Shown: in pieces, positions 23,226-35,140 of the stretch
Position numbering within the stretch: the first letter of the stretch is position 1
Layout: each line of letters opens with the position of its first letter
From: Pigoraptor vietnamica
Lineage: Eukaryota > Opisthokonta > Filasterea
Length of the DNA stretch: 45,398 nucleotides
Reading direction: 5' to 3'
Assembly (NCBI GenBank): GCA_943704525.1
Contig: CALSCQ010001465.1
Location: forward strand, 1 to 45,398
Notes under the pieces: generated by a model
The model's input: the letters and a program-made list of their open reading frames with translations, nothing else
Database searches by the model: none
What the model was told of the DNA's origin: nothing
Translations under genes and position numbers: made by a program

Positions 23226-23247
23226 GCGCCAAATTGAATTTTGGCGG
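23226..23247. promoter_or_regulatory. Paired, opposed E2F-like sites, PCNA upstream
   Basis: GCGCCAAA at 23226-23233 faces TTTTGGCGG at 23239-23247, an inverted pair of E2F half-consensus sites five bases apart. Confidence 0.55.
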
Positions 23248-23338
23248 CAGTTTTCTGATGGCGGGACAATTTTCCATACATTTTCATAGTAATTGGGCGC
23301 TCCACTTTCCATCGATTTCCATACAAATGGGCAAAAGC

Positions 23339-23359
23339 GCGCCAAAAATGCGCGCGAAA
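23339..23359. promoter_or_regulatory. Tandem E2F-like sites, PCNA upstream
   Basis: GCGCCAAA (23339-23346) and GCGCGAAA (23352-23359) are two perfect GCGCSAAA matches 13 bases apart in the same orientation. Confidence 0.6.
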
Positions 23360-23740
23360 TTTTTTACTGTTTCACACAGAGACAACACAGCGGCACACAC
23401 ACAGCCATCCGACAGTGTATCACTCGCATCCACAGGCCATCCGTGCGCATCCACACACCCCTCACTCTCTGCGAGACATCCCCGCGTTCCCCTTTGGCCC
23501 TCCACGCACAAAACGACAACTGTCATCTCAAGAGAGGCTCCACAATCGTCGGTAACAAGTGACGCAAATCCAGGTTGGTATGCGCTGCACTGGCTGCATC
23601 TCTGTACTATTTATTATACGATCTACGACACCCGATTTCGCCTATTCATCTTGTGTCTGCACTCAACTCCCCTCTTCGCCCTTCGCTGTACCATTTCTGT
23701 CGGTGCATCGCCTGTGTTGTGCGAAGCGGCATCTCCCTGA

Positions 23741-25059
<1,319 letters not shown>

Positions 25060-26198
25060 GCCGTCGACTGTGATCCCGCTTGAGCACGACGCGGAAGGGT
25101 GCGTGGGTGGGCCCGTTCGCTTGGGCCTTTCCATGACTGTTCTGCGTCGATGTTGCTGGCAGCGTCCGCGTAATTCGCGTCTCTCGCTTTCGTTGTCTTT
25201 CTTTGTTTGTGTGTGCGTCGCGCGCCCTCTCTCTCGCCGAACAGTGCGTTTTTGGCGTTGGACGAGCGCGTGTGTGCGTGCATCGTTGTACAATCCTCGC
25301 GCGTCGGCCCTTTGTCCCCTCCCCTGTGGGAAAGAGGCGCGGCGCTTATATTGCCCGCGCAGTCGCGCGCCGTGTCGCGAGTGCCTCTCATTGTGTGACT
25401 GGCATCGCGGTGCGTGCCTTGGGGCTGTGTATACAACACCGTGCGAAAACATAACTGTCGTGTAAACTCCCGCAATTTTGTGGTGGCACACCTGTCTCTC
25501 GTTACACTGAGATGCGCAGCACCCACACGCCCATCCAACGTTGTACACTTTATTTTTCTTGATTGTTTTGACCTCGCGAGAACCACGGCGTAATCTTATA
25601 TGACATGTGAAGAAACGACGCAGAAAACGCACACACACCCCACGAACCTCTCAGTTCAGACATCGACCGCTCTCCACGACACGCATCTCGAACACTGCGC
25701 TTGAATGTGGGATGCGTTAATAACTGTCGCTGCGTCAAAAGAAAGCTGCGGCAGTGGTATACGATCGCGTTTTCTATCCGACGCACTATCGAACATGGCG
25801 ACCGCACAATGAAGTCGGCGCATGGGGTGAGTAGTCGTGTGCAGGGTGCAACTGCGTACACGTTCATCCTTGCACTTGGGAGGTGGGCGAAAAGATGCAG
25901 CAACACTGAGGAACAAAATAATGCTCACCGCGTCTGAGAACGACGTATGCTATAAAAGTCGCGTAGACTGGGCACATTGCGAGCGCACGACTCGAACAGC
26001 ACGACGCGCCCCTTTTTGCACTGCGAGTAAATAAAACGCATCATGAGTTTTGAAAGAGATGTGCGACACCCGAACAGGCCTCGACGCGCGCAAGTGGGCG
26101 CAAGTGACGAGGGAAAAGAGGCGCCAACATAGCTGTACGACCGCTTCAAACCGACACGGCCATTGGAGCGGACGACGACAGTCTTCCACACGCAGACC

Positions 26199-26297
26199 GG
26201 TCAGAGAACTTTGGTCGAGTGACAACGACACAGGTACAGGCACACGACACACGCACACGCACACGCACACGGGTCAGAGGACTTTGGTCGAGTGACA
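26199..26297 (+). repeat. Two copies of a 24-base element around a CA tract
   Basis: GGTCAGAGnACTTTGGTCG followed by AGTGACAA occurs at about 26199 and again at about 26274, 75 bases apart, with an ACACGC tract between them. Confidence 0.8.
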
Positions 26298-26505
26298 AAC
26301 ACCGCAACACGTACCACACAACATACAACACACACGCGCACAGGGTTGCATGCACAACGCACCGTCTGCCATCGGGGCGTTCGTGATCGCGAAGCAAGCG
26401 GTTCCCTCGTCAGGCTTTGAAGGTGCCTGAACAGGGCCACGTGTGCCGAAAGGGGCCTTACTTTCAATGTGGTAACTGGAAGTAACGAACCATTTTGTCT
26501 TTGGC

Positions 26506-26526
26506 AAGGGCTCTTAGAGCCCTTGG
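26506..26526. other. Short perfect inverted repeat
   Basis: CAAGGGCTC-TTA-GAGCCCTTG (9-base arms, 3-base loop). It resembles a hairpin but lies far from any gene end, so no function is assigned. Confidence 0.6.
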
Positions 26527-26984
26527 TCTTTGGTATTCACTTCAACTCCTCCGAGTGTCGTGTAGTAACACGGAGAAAAAGCTCGTTGCGCCTAGCCGCC
26601 GCATCCAACAAGCCACGCAGCCATGGAGCAGCGGGAGGTGACTACTGACGCGTTTATTGAAGGGCGCATTTTGGAGCCGCAGTCAAAGGGCCAGTGGACG
26701 TACGACGAGCGCATAGAGTTAACCAGCTGCTCACGCTGAGGAACGGTAGGTGTCATTATTGTGCGTGTGGGGATGCAGTCCTCAAAGTCTACCTCGTGGA
26801 CGTCTGCGTGCTCCTGTGACGCCTTCTGACTTACGCGCCGGTCCTTTGCTTTCAGCGAATTTGGGCGCCCCGATGGCCAGTGAGGTCCAATATGTTTGTG
26901 CGAATTGACAATTTTGTCAGTCTGTGAGCGTTGTGAATAGTGCAGTTGTGCCTTGTGTGTACCTAGCTTGCAAGCGCGCGCGCG

Positions 26985-26997
26985 CGCGTGTGTGTGT

Positions 26998-27033
<36 letters not shown>
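26985..27033 (+). repeat. (TG)n tract
   Basis: CGCGCG leading into about 20 TG units, in the intergenic stretch downstream of the minus-strand F-box gene. Confidence 0.9.
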
Positions 27034-27035
<2 letters not shown>

Positions 27036-27199
27036 CGATAATCTCATCGCGTTTTCTATGCGTCCTTGCTTATGTGTCCATGCGCGCTTGCTCATGTGCG
27101 ATACTGATGTCGATGCGTACGTTAACTCAATAGTTAAGTATGTGCGTGCGCGGTGTCGATGAAAGTATGCGGATGTGTCCACTGCAGCACCTGTTTACT

Positions 27200-29046
27200 C
27201 TAAACTGCCGTCGCACGAACTCTACGAGACTTTGCTGGGCGGCGGCCGGCATCCGCGCCTTCCCGGTCGTCCTCGTCCTCGTTGTCCTCTTCCTCACCAC
27301 CACTGCCGCCAGTCCAATCGCCGCTCATGAGCGCGCGCACGTTGAGCTCCCCGCAGCGCAGCGGCCGCCCCACCGGCACCGACCGCGTGAGTACCCATCC
27401 CTTATGTGCTAGCCCGTCGAGCGCGTAAGAGTAAATTTTCCTCTCGCGGTCCACGAATCCCGTAACGTGGAAGAGGCCTTCCCAGTTCACGTCCCAGAGC
27501 GTAGACGCCGCCTCCTTGTCGCGAAAGAGCTTGAGCATCTGCGACACGAAGAGCCTCGTTTCGTAATCGCAGTGGAACTGTGACGGCCACCCGCGAAGCG
27601 AGGGCATGCCAAAGCGCGTTGGTTCGTCGCTGTCGTCGGCCTGGTCCCCGTCGCCCTCTTCGACACGCTACAGATCGCGCTTTGCTGGTGGCACGCCCTC
27701 GTAGTCCATCTCCTCGCAGGCGACGAGCAGCGCGCGAAGGAATGCGCCGAACGCGACCAGCGTGACGTCGTCAGGCAGGGCTCCGGACTTCTTGAGCGCC
27801 TTCCACGCACGCCGCAGTTCGACCTTCGCGGGCTGCGCATGCGATAGCAAAAGGGCCGCGTTGGCAAATCCGGGTAACAGTCGTCAGAAACATAAGGGTT
27901 GAGGCGTTAGGCACGTTGGCGGGGATGTGTCGCAAGTATTAAGAACAAACACTTAACCCCAGTGGGCTTGAGGTCTAGGATTTTCGCCTCCGCGAAGTCC
28001 ATGTCGCTGAAGCTCATCGTGACGGTCCCCTCGAAGCTGTGGTGGCCAAATGTGTGCACGTTCACTATCGAAATCGTGGGATTGCGGCGGTCGTCCTCAG
28101 TGAGGCCAAACTCGGCGCAGCTCGCAAACCCAAGCGCCTCGGTGTACTTGAATCCCTCACTCCTGAACCACCGGTTCGTCACGTGCACGGCGTTGCAGAG
28201 CTTGCCCACCGCGGCCCTGTCTGACTCGCTCAATGACGCGAGGAGGGCGGCAACGCGAGGGTCCGACGACAGGTGTGCGCGGAGTATTGCCGTGTCGTGC
28301 GGCAGCGTGGAGCGGAAGACGTCGTCGTGGTCCTCCTCGCCGATCAGCACACGCAGCCACGTGTCGCAGGGACGCTCGACAGGACGGGCTTTGCAGTCGC
28401 CGACCCACTTGGGCTCAAGCAGCTTCAGCGCTGGCGCGAAGTTGGGCTTTACCTCGTATTCGGGTCCCAGCTCCACGAGAAGTTCGCTGACTTTCTTCGC
28501 CAGCTCACTGCAGAAGGCGTACCCGCACAAACACGGGACGACCATTAGCCACGATACAATGTCCGAGGGCTGAACAGGGGCCGAGGTGGCGGAGAAATGC
28601 GCGATTGCAGCCGCGGCCTTTCGCTAGGCACAAGCAGGTACACTCTATGCGAGGCAGAGACACTTAGCGCACCTTGTGACGTCCGGCCACTCGCCGTCCG
28701 GACTGTTGTCTGGGTCGGCGCCATTCCTCGGCGGCGCGGCGCGACGCTCCCTGTCCCAGCGGGCCGTCATGCGCCGCTTTGCCTCTGCCTCGCACCAGGG
28801 ACCCGCGCCCTTGAAGGTGCAGGCGAGCGAGAGCAGGTCCCGCGCTCCGAGCTCTTTCTAGAATTGGCGGAGCGATTCAGTACGTCAGGTGAGTCTGTAA
28901 ACTGTGAGCACGAGCGCTGTGAGAATTGCTTGACAGGCCGCTCGTGGTACCGAGGGCGGCAGGCGCACCCGGCTCAAGATTTTGGAAAAGACGGTGTCGG
29001 GCAGTGTCGCGAGCGTCCACGACGCCGCCGTTGAACTGTCGGCCAT
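27200..29046 (-). CDS. F-box protein with an internal TAG or mini-intron
   Basis: Four exons on the minus strand: 29046-28969, 28857-28673, 28507-27958, 27832-27200. The first two form an F-box: TLPDTVFSKILSR then KELGARDLLSLACTFKG. Later sequence is of no family I recognise; it includes SELAKKVSELLVELGPEYE, a helical region with RVAALLASLSESDRAAVGKL, and NVHTFGHHSFEGTV. The last exon ends in an acidic then basic tail (EEEDNEDEDD, later RRPAKSRR), perhaps a nuclear targeting signal. An in-frame TAG lies at 27670-27668 inside a stretch that is otherwise coding on both sides. A 42-base GT-AG intron (27671-27630) would remove it and keep the frame; otherwise it is a nonsense mutation. Likely an SCF subunit; substrate unknown. 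Confidence 0.65.
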
Positions 29047-29491
29047 CTTCCAGGGCGGTCCTGTAATTGATTGCCGTTGACCAATAAATCAGTAAATACC
29101 GGCGTGTGCCGTGCGGCCGGCACCGGCTTTGAGCAGTCGGAGCCGCCGGCCGGGATGCCTACCAGCGGACCGAGCGAGCCTCAGTGGCACTGCCGCCGCA
29201 GCACCACACCGGAGTAGGCCGGTGTGTATGCGGCCGGGTATTGTACATGACGTGTCAGTGGTGTTGTCCGCGCGCCGTGTGTGTGTGTGGTCGGACTGTC
29301 TGTGCGTGCGTGTGTTTGTTGTGCGTTGCTCTGTTAAGTACCCAGGCCGGCCAATCCGGACACACAGCCCGTGACACCTGTCCGTTCCGTGCTCGCACAA
29401 TGGCAAGGGCTCAATCTCCTACGTGTAAAGGTACGTTCAGCCTTTCTTCTTTCAATATTTCCATTAACAACGCGACAAAGACGAAAAAGAC
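29047..29491. other. Divergent F-box/FAD-oxidase spacer
   Basis: GC-rich 5' flanks of two divergent genes. An ATG at 29400 opens a short frame ending in a good donor (AAAG|gtacgtt), so the oxidase could have an upstream non-signal exon, but the ATG at 29492 already gives a signal peptide. Confidence 0.5.
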
Positions 29492-31348
29492 ATGGGACAG
29501 AATGCGCTGTTGTGCGCGCTGGTGCTTGTCCTGTCATTCTCCTCTGCCTCCGCTTCCATCGCCCACTGCGCTCGCGGCGATGCGTCGTGTTGGCCCACCG
29601 CCGCTGACATTGCGAGCCTCACGAGAGACTTGGAGCCCGACCTCCCGCGCGTGCTGAAGTGGGACGGACCGGGAACCCCGCGCATCTCTGGCGTTCCCAT
29701 TGGTTCGCCGGACGATCAACCGCTGTATGGACTCGGCACAACGTCTCTCTCTCCCGTCTACATCGAGGAAGCCAGCGACCTCGCGGGGACGTGCTTCACG
29801 CCGCAATCGAGCCCCTTCGCGCCGGCCTTCTGTCTTGCGTCGACGCGCAACTATCCTTACAACGGATGGACGCCGTCGTTTGTCGTGTGGCCGCTCAAGG
29901 CCGCGCACGTGCAGGCCGCGGTGCGCTTCGCCACGCATCACCGCCTGTGCATCATGGTCGCGGGGACGGGCCACGACTTTCTCAACCGCCACAGCTGCGA
30001 TGGCGGTGTGTTTATCCGCACGTCCCTCATGAAGGAGATTACGTGGGACCTCGTCGACGCCAAGGGCTTTGGGCACGCGCCCGGCAACGTCCGCTTTGGA
30101 CCGGGAATTGTGTGGAGTGAGGCGCACAAGGCCGCGTCCGACAACAACCGCGTCGTGTCTTCCGGGTGGGCCGCGACCGTCGGTGTTGTCGGATGGAGCA
30201 TCGGCGGAGGCCACGGACCCTTCGCGCCTTCGCTCGGTCTCGGCGTCGACAACATCCTCGAGGTCGAGCTTGTGACGGCCAACGCTTCGCTTGTGACGGT
30301 CAACGCGAAGCAGCACCACGACCTCTTCTGGGCACTGCGTGGCGGGGGCGGGTCCACGTGGGGCGTGATTACGGCGATCACTCTCCGTGCGCATCCCATC
30401 CCCAGCGGCGGCTTCGGGATGTTCTACAACGTCTGGACAGGATCTTTGTGCGACGGCGACGGCGTGAGCAAGCTCGATTCGCTACTCGGAGCGCTCACGA
30501 AATGGACGCAGGGCCTTGGGCCTCGCTACGGTGGTCTCGTTCAGATTACTCCGGAGAAAGACGCGGCCGTCACCCCGTGCGGCGCAAAATGGGCTGCGGT
30601 GCTTGTCTACTGTTCGTACGGCCCCGTCGACGCCGGGTTCAACGCGACGGTGAAGGCGCTCGTCGACACTGCGCCTGTGGCGGACTCTGGGGGTTCCTTT
30701 AGCTTTCCGCTGTGGTGGCAGCGCGTCGTGATGCTCGATCTCGAGCCGCTCGTCCCCGTCAACCTGCTCAAGCCGGAAGGGACGGCCGTTGTGGGCGGCC
30801 TGACGTCCGTCGTCGTCCCGCGCGCCGCTGTGGCCGACAACAGGCTTGCACAGCACGTCAGGGCTCGCCTGCTCGACTGCCGCGTGGACGACGGCCTCTG
30901 CGTGCGGCAGGAGCTGTACCACTGCATCACCGGCAACATCGGCTCTCCTCAGGCGGCCGGCGTGTCCATCTCGAAGGGGCTGCGCACTGGAATGATACAC
31001 TACGTCGCCGCGGGTGGCTACACGGAGCCGCAGACGGCATCCTTCTACGCCCTCGGCAGAAATTCCTACTTTTCCGAGAGCGCGTACACCATGTCGGGTG
31101 GTGCATGGAAGGCGCGCTATTGGGGCGACAATTATGCCCGGCTGCTGTCGGTGAAGAGGGCGTGGGATCCGAGCGGCGTCTTCGCTTGCCACAACTGCGT
31201 TGGCGCGGCGGAGGACTGTGCCCCTGCGCCGACGTCATGGCTGAGCCACATGCAAGCGCTTGCGGCCCTTCCCTTTGCGCTCGTTGCCCTTGTAATGTCG
31301 CTGTCGATGCGCTCGTGGTTGTTGCCGCGCAGGCGCGCGTCTGTGTGA
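29492..31348 (+). CDS. Secreted BBE-type FAD-linked oxidase
   Basis: Intronless 618-residue flavoprotein of the FAD_binding_4/BBE (berberine-bridge-like, PCMH) family, which oxidises alcohols, sugars or aromatic substrates with O2. A signal peptide covers about residues 1-22. The FAD domain has VAGTGHDF with His161, the usual 8-alpha-histidyl attachment residue, then GWSIGGGHGPFAPSLGLGVDN (about 234-254, shown in part) and DLFWALRGGGGSTWGV. Bicovalent members carry Cys in the loop before GGGGH; here that position is Ser/Ile, so attachment is probably through His only. The BBE C-terminal motif is YWGDNYARLLSVKRAWDPSG. A hydrophobic segment near residues 588-606 followed by RRRASV suggests a membrane anchor. 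As the only enzyme in the window and free of introns, it may have been acquired by transfer or as a retrogene. Substrate unknown. Confidence 0.92.
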   Translation: MGQNALLCALVLVLSFSSASASIAHCARGDASCWPTAADIASLTRDLEPDLPRVLKWDGPGTPRISGVPIGSPDDQPLYGLGTTSLSPVYIEEASDLAGTCFTPQSSPFAPAFCLASTRNYPYNGWTPSFVVWPLKAAHVQAAVRFATHHRLCIMVAGTGHDFLNRHSCDGGVFIRTSLMKEITWDLVDAKGFGHAPGNVRFGPGIVWSEAHKAASDNNRVVSSGWAATVGVVGWSIGGGHGPFAPSLGLGVDNILEVELVTANASLVTVNAKQHHDLFWALRGGGGSTWGVITAITLRAHPIPSGGFGMFYNVWTGSLCDGDGVSKLDSLLGALTKWTQGLGPRYGGLVQITPEKDAAVTPCGAKWAAVLVYCSYGPVDAGFNATVKALVDTAPVADSGGSFSFPLWWQRVVMLDLEPLVPVNLLKPEGTAVVGGLTSVVVPRAAVADNRLAQHVRARLLDCRVDDGLCVRQELYHCITGNIGSPQAAGVSISKGLRTGMIHYVAAGGYTEPQTASFYALGRNSYFSESAYTMSGGAWKARYWGDNYARLLSVKRAWDPSGVFACHNCVGAAEDCAPAPTSWLSHMQALAALPFALVALVMSLSMRSWLLPRRRASV

Positions 31349-31575
31349 TTCCCCGTGTGCTTGCGGGTTGATTGTCGATGTCCGAAATTTCATTGTTAGC
31401 TTTTCGCGGTTTACGCGTGGATAGCAGCGGCTCGTGTGGCTGCGACTTCAGGGCTCGCGTGCATTGGCGCACTCGAAGCCTCGTACATAACCTCCTGTCT
31501 CTAGATCAGAGTTGATGGCCCCAACTATCAAGTAACAATTCACTCAGTCACTCACTCTGTAACCGACACCAAAAA

Positions 31576-31667
<92 letters not shown>

Positions 31668-31801
31668 ACACACAGGCAAGGATCGCACTCTGACGAACGA
31701 CCTGCGCGCTTTCCGCCCGCATTTCATTCGACTCCCTCCGTTACAGCAAACCTGCATCGCCCTCTCCATTCGAAGTGTGTGCCGCACTCCGCCAACACAC
31801 C
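31349..31801. other. Intergenic with poly(A) tract
   Basis: The 3' flank of the FAD oxidase and 5' flank of the intact NTPase. Dominated by the A run at 31577-31666; no gene seen. Confidence 0.6.
31571..31666 (+). repeat. Poly(A) tract of about 90 A
   Basis: AAAAAC then an unbroken run of 90 A followed by ACACACACAGG. Could be the tail of a retroposed sequence or an expanded homopolymer; no flanking target-site duplication or SINE body was recognised. Confidence 0.9.
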
Positions 31802-33046
31802 ATGCCAGACGCGAGCGGGAAGCGGCGCGGCGACTGTAACGCGGACTGTAACGCCGTATTTGGCGTTGATGTGATCGCGCCTGAGGCGGGGCCTTCGAGT
31901 CGCGAGGACAGCGCCATGTGCGAGCACATGTACATTGATGATGACGAGGCGGTCGTGAATAACGCGCCTGACGTCAGCGCCGAGCAACGTGTTAACGCGG
32001 ATGCCGACGCACATGCAGCCCATGAGCTCGGTGTGGGACGTGAACTTGCTCCGCCGCGGGCGCCCGCACGCACTGTTGCGTGGAGTGTGCTCGTAGAGTC
32101 TATTCGTATTGACCCGCAGCACGCCAACAAGTTCATCACGGGCATCCCTTCGCTGTTCGCGATTACGAAAAGCTCGCTGACGCAACCTCTCGGTGGCATT
32201 CCCCATCCCGCGCTGTTGCGCGCGCAAGACATTGCGATTTGGAACGAGATTGTGGACGCGGTGGGCGCGAGCGGGCAGCAGGCGGCGGGCGAGGGCGCTG
32301 CGCCGGCTGTGCTGCGTAACATTGGCAGCATGCACATTGGGGGTGCGGAGGGGATGGGGAAGAGCTGGGTCGGGTACCTGTGCGCGGCGCTCGCACACGC
32401 GCACGGCTGGCTTGTGGAGTACGTGGTGAGTGGGAGCCGTATATTAGACCGCGGGCACGCACGGCCAGTGTCGACATCCGTGAATGTGGCGACCTTGTCG
32501 CAACACATTTCGTTTTCAGTCCTAACTAGCGCACATGGCTGCGTTGCACGCAATGGCAGGCGACGCCCGAGGCGCTCGATGTCGGGGGCGCGCACGCCTA
32601 CATGTCCATGTTCCTCGCTCTCAATCGAAACGTGATGACGAGGCATGGCGCTCGCCTGTCGCGCACAGCTGCCGTCGGCACGGTCGTACTTGCGGGCAGG
32701 GGAACTGAGCTCGTGACGTACGTGAGCAAGTTGAACGAGACTTTCGGCATTGACGCGGTGTTGGAAAACTTGTTTGTTGAGCTGTCGGCCTGGCATGCGA
32801 CCCCGCGCCTTTGTGTGTTGGATGGCTACGGCGCCATATTGCGATCTTCTGTATCATCGCTGTGGAAGAAGTGGCTAACAGGGCATGGGCCACGCGGAGT
32901 GAGTACTGTGCGTGGCTGGCGTGGGTCTGTCGACAAGGGAATGCACGCACAGACATATCTCTGTTTATGTCTGTCAGTTCTCTGCCTCTCTCTCTCTCTC
33001 GTAAGTGTGTGTGCTCGAGCTGTCTGTGTTGTGTGTGTGTGTGTCT

Positions 33047-33141
<95 letters not shown>

Positions 33142-33146
33142 GTGTG

Positions 33147-33177
<31 letters not shown>

Positions 33178-34455
33178 AGTCGATGGACCGCAACCGTCTG
33201 TGTTTTAAGCTAATCTGCCATTCCTTCCATTTGTTCCTAACTTGTGCTGATTATTCTCTCTCGCCAGTTTTCAACGTTTGCGCTCTATTTGGATTCGCCC
33301 TGTGAGCTCGCGAATGCAGCCCACTCTGTCGTGCGCACACTGCGGCCGTACACCGACGACGAGTTTTCCGCGATCCAGTCACACGGTGATTACCCGGCGT
33401 GCCTTCTCGCCATCGAAAACGACGTGGCGCTTGCGACGGGCCTCGTTCCAGGGGCCGTGCACGATGTTATTCGCAGGGCGGTGCTGATGTCTGGGGATGA
33501 AGTCGAGGAGGCGGGCAGCTGCGCGCTCACCGCGTGGAAGGAGGATGCGGTGTCGCGCATGAACGCAATTGTGAAGGCGCACGCTAACGAAACGCTGGTG
33601 GACGCGCTGGTCGAGATGTTTTACGCGGCGTCGGACCGGCCGCGCTTCACTCCCGCATTTCTGAGCCGCGGCATCGTGTGCAGGAGCGTGCCCGGCGAGC
33701 CGTACCGCCCGTTGAACGCCGCGGCGCGGGACGTCTTGCTCACGTACCTGTGGAGCAAGGAAATTCCGCCGAACCGCATCAAGTCGCTGTGGGTGCTCGG
33801 TCCAGACACGTCCGAGGCGCGTAAGGCGCGTCTGGACATCGCCCTTGTGCATCGCATTCTGTGCGTGGCTGCGCATGGTGAGCTGAAAGTTGAAGTTGTG
33901 GAGGACGGTGAGAAGAAGGAGGAGCTTTATTACTTCCACGAGCTGGACCACAAGCAGTACCTGACGCTGCCGGAGTGGGAACTTGAGCGGCGCCGCCCCC
34001 CTACACAGCGCAATAAGGAATCCCGCCTGATTCGGGTGTCGCGCGGGGACACTTTCGACCTCGTGCTCGACGAACCAGTATACCTTACGTTCATCCGCGT
34101 CTTGTGCTGCCCGTGTACGAATGACAATGTCGTACCTGGGAATGCGCTGGAGAAGTCTCCGCAGTTTGCGCTGGGCGAGGGACATCCGCCCCGCTCGCTC
34201 GTGGAGTGCGTGATGGACACGCTGCGTCCGGACAGCGCTCCGCACACGGCCTGGAAGGAAGAAGAGGAGTCTGGCGGTTGGAAGCTGTGTGTGACGACGA
34301 ACGCCGGTGTACCGTCAGACCACGTTTCCTTTTTGTGTCTATCGCTTGCCACGTGCGAAAAGCAAGAAGAAATGGACGACATTACGTACGCCGGCATTGC
34401 TATGTCCTTTCGCGAGGACCTCGCCGCGCTGTGGCCTGCCCTGAAATCGCTATAG
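31802..34455 (+). CDS. CRN/RHS-like P-loop NTPase, intact
   Basis: Three exons: 31802-32425, 32560-32898, 33268-34455; 716 residues, frame open throughout. After an N-terminal region with SVLVESIRIDPQHANKF come a Walker A motif (GGAEGMGKS, about residues 182-190) and a Walker B-like LCVLDGYG about 120 residues later, then an all-helical region containing DALVEMFYAASDRPRFTPAFL. The architecture resembles the Crinkler/RHS ATPases of protists and fungi (P-loop near residue 190, conserved F-P-x-FLSRGI-like block). The C-terminal half (LYYFHELDHKQYLTLPEW, TFDLVLDEPVYLTFI) is not recognised. It has no visible signal peptide. It is related in type, not closely in sequence, to the broken copy at 16526-20553. 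Family assignment is from motif order only. Confidence 0.7.
33018..33178 (+). repeat. (TG)n tract in NTPase intron 2
   Basis: About 160 bases of TG with GGTG and ATG interruptions on the sense strand. Confidence 0.95.
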
Positions 34456-35140
34456 GAGCCGTGGATTCGGGCGAGCCAAGGACACGGTGAGTTGGAGGTT
34501 GGAGAGTCCGCTCCGGAACGGCGGAATTGGATCGGAACGTGCGCGTCGAGGAGGGAAGAAAGGGGTTGTGGGTCGTGCGGACTGTTGGTCACCCATCGTA
34601 TGACAAGGTCGTGAAGTAAAGACGTGTCGTGTACGTGTTCTCAAACTTGACAAACCGGGAAAGTAGTGTGAACATGCGGACAGCAGGAGAGGCGGAGGGG
34701 CATGTGGGGATTGGATTCATACCGCACCAAGGAGTCACGTTCATCCCTGTACGACAGCGTGGCCGGCCGACCCGCTCGTCCACGAGTCATGCAATTGTCT
34801 GACCAGAGGCTGTGTGTGCGCACGCCCACATTCTCAAGCTCACTTACACACGCGAATTCGGAAAAAAGATGTGACCGTCGTGAGGCATCCGATCGATAAA
34901 TTTGCATTACGACGCGCGCACGAGACGCAGCCGCAGCGCAACGCGGAACGATTTAGGTGACGCAATGGCAGTGCGAAGACGAAAAAACGAGTGGATGAAA
35001 GAAAGAAAACGGGTGCGAATACGCCACAAGAGCGGCTGCAAAAAAGACTCTCGCACAGCGCAGCAATGGGATCCGCCGGCCGCATGACCTCGCTATCACA
35101 AAGGCACGTGAGCACAAGCGCGCACTCGGACACGGACCGC
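34456..35140. other. Convergent 3' flanks, no gene seen
   Basis: Lies between two convergent genes. Open frames are short and without recognisable features; no tRNA-like fold noticed. Confidence 0.6.

Larger units (their letters stand above)
25060..27199. other. Sparse 2.1 kb intergenic stretch
   Basis: No convincing gene. It holds the PCNA 3' flank, a TATAAAAG at about 25950, a duplicated 24-base element (26199-26297), an inverted repeat (26506-26526), a 38-codon ORF at 26623-26739 with no recognised homology, and a TG tract at 26985-27033. Confidence 0.55.

Noticed and set aside
26506-26526. Hairpin considered as a histone-type 3' stem-loop
   Set aside because: Histone stem-loops need a 6-base stem with a 4-base TTTC-like loop; here the arms are 9 bases and the loop is TTA, with no histone gene nearby.
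26623-26739. A 38-codon plus-strand ORF (MEQREVTTDAFIEG...)
   Set aside because: Composition looks protein-like but there is no downstream exon with matching phase that I can defend and no homology; left as unproven.
28597-29034. A 145-codon plus-strand frame opposite the F-box gene start
   Set aside because: Arg-rich shadow; the minus strand gives a clear F-box over two exons in this region.
29400-29432. Upstream ATG exon for the FAD oxidase
   Set aside because: It has a good donor, but using it would separate the start from the signal peptide at 29492; no acceptor gives a better protein.
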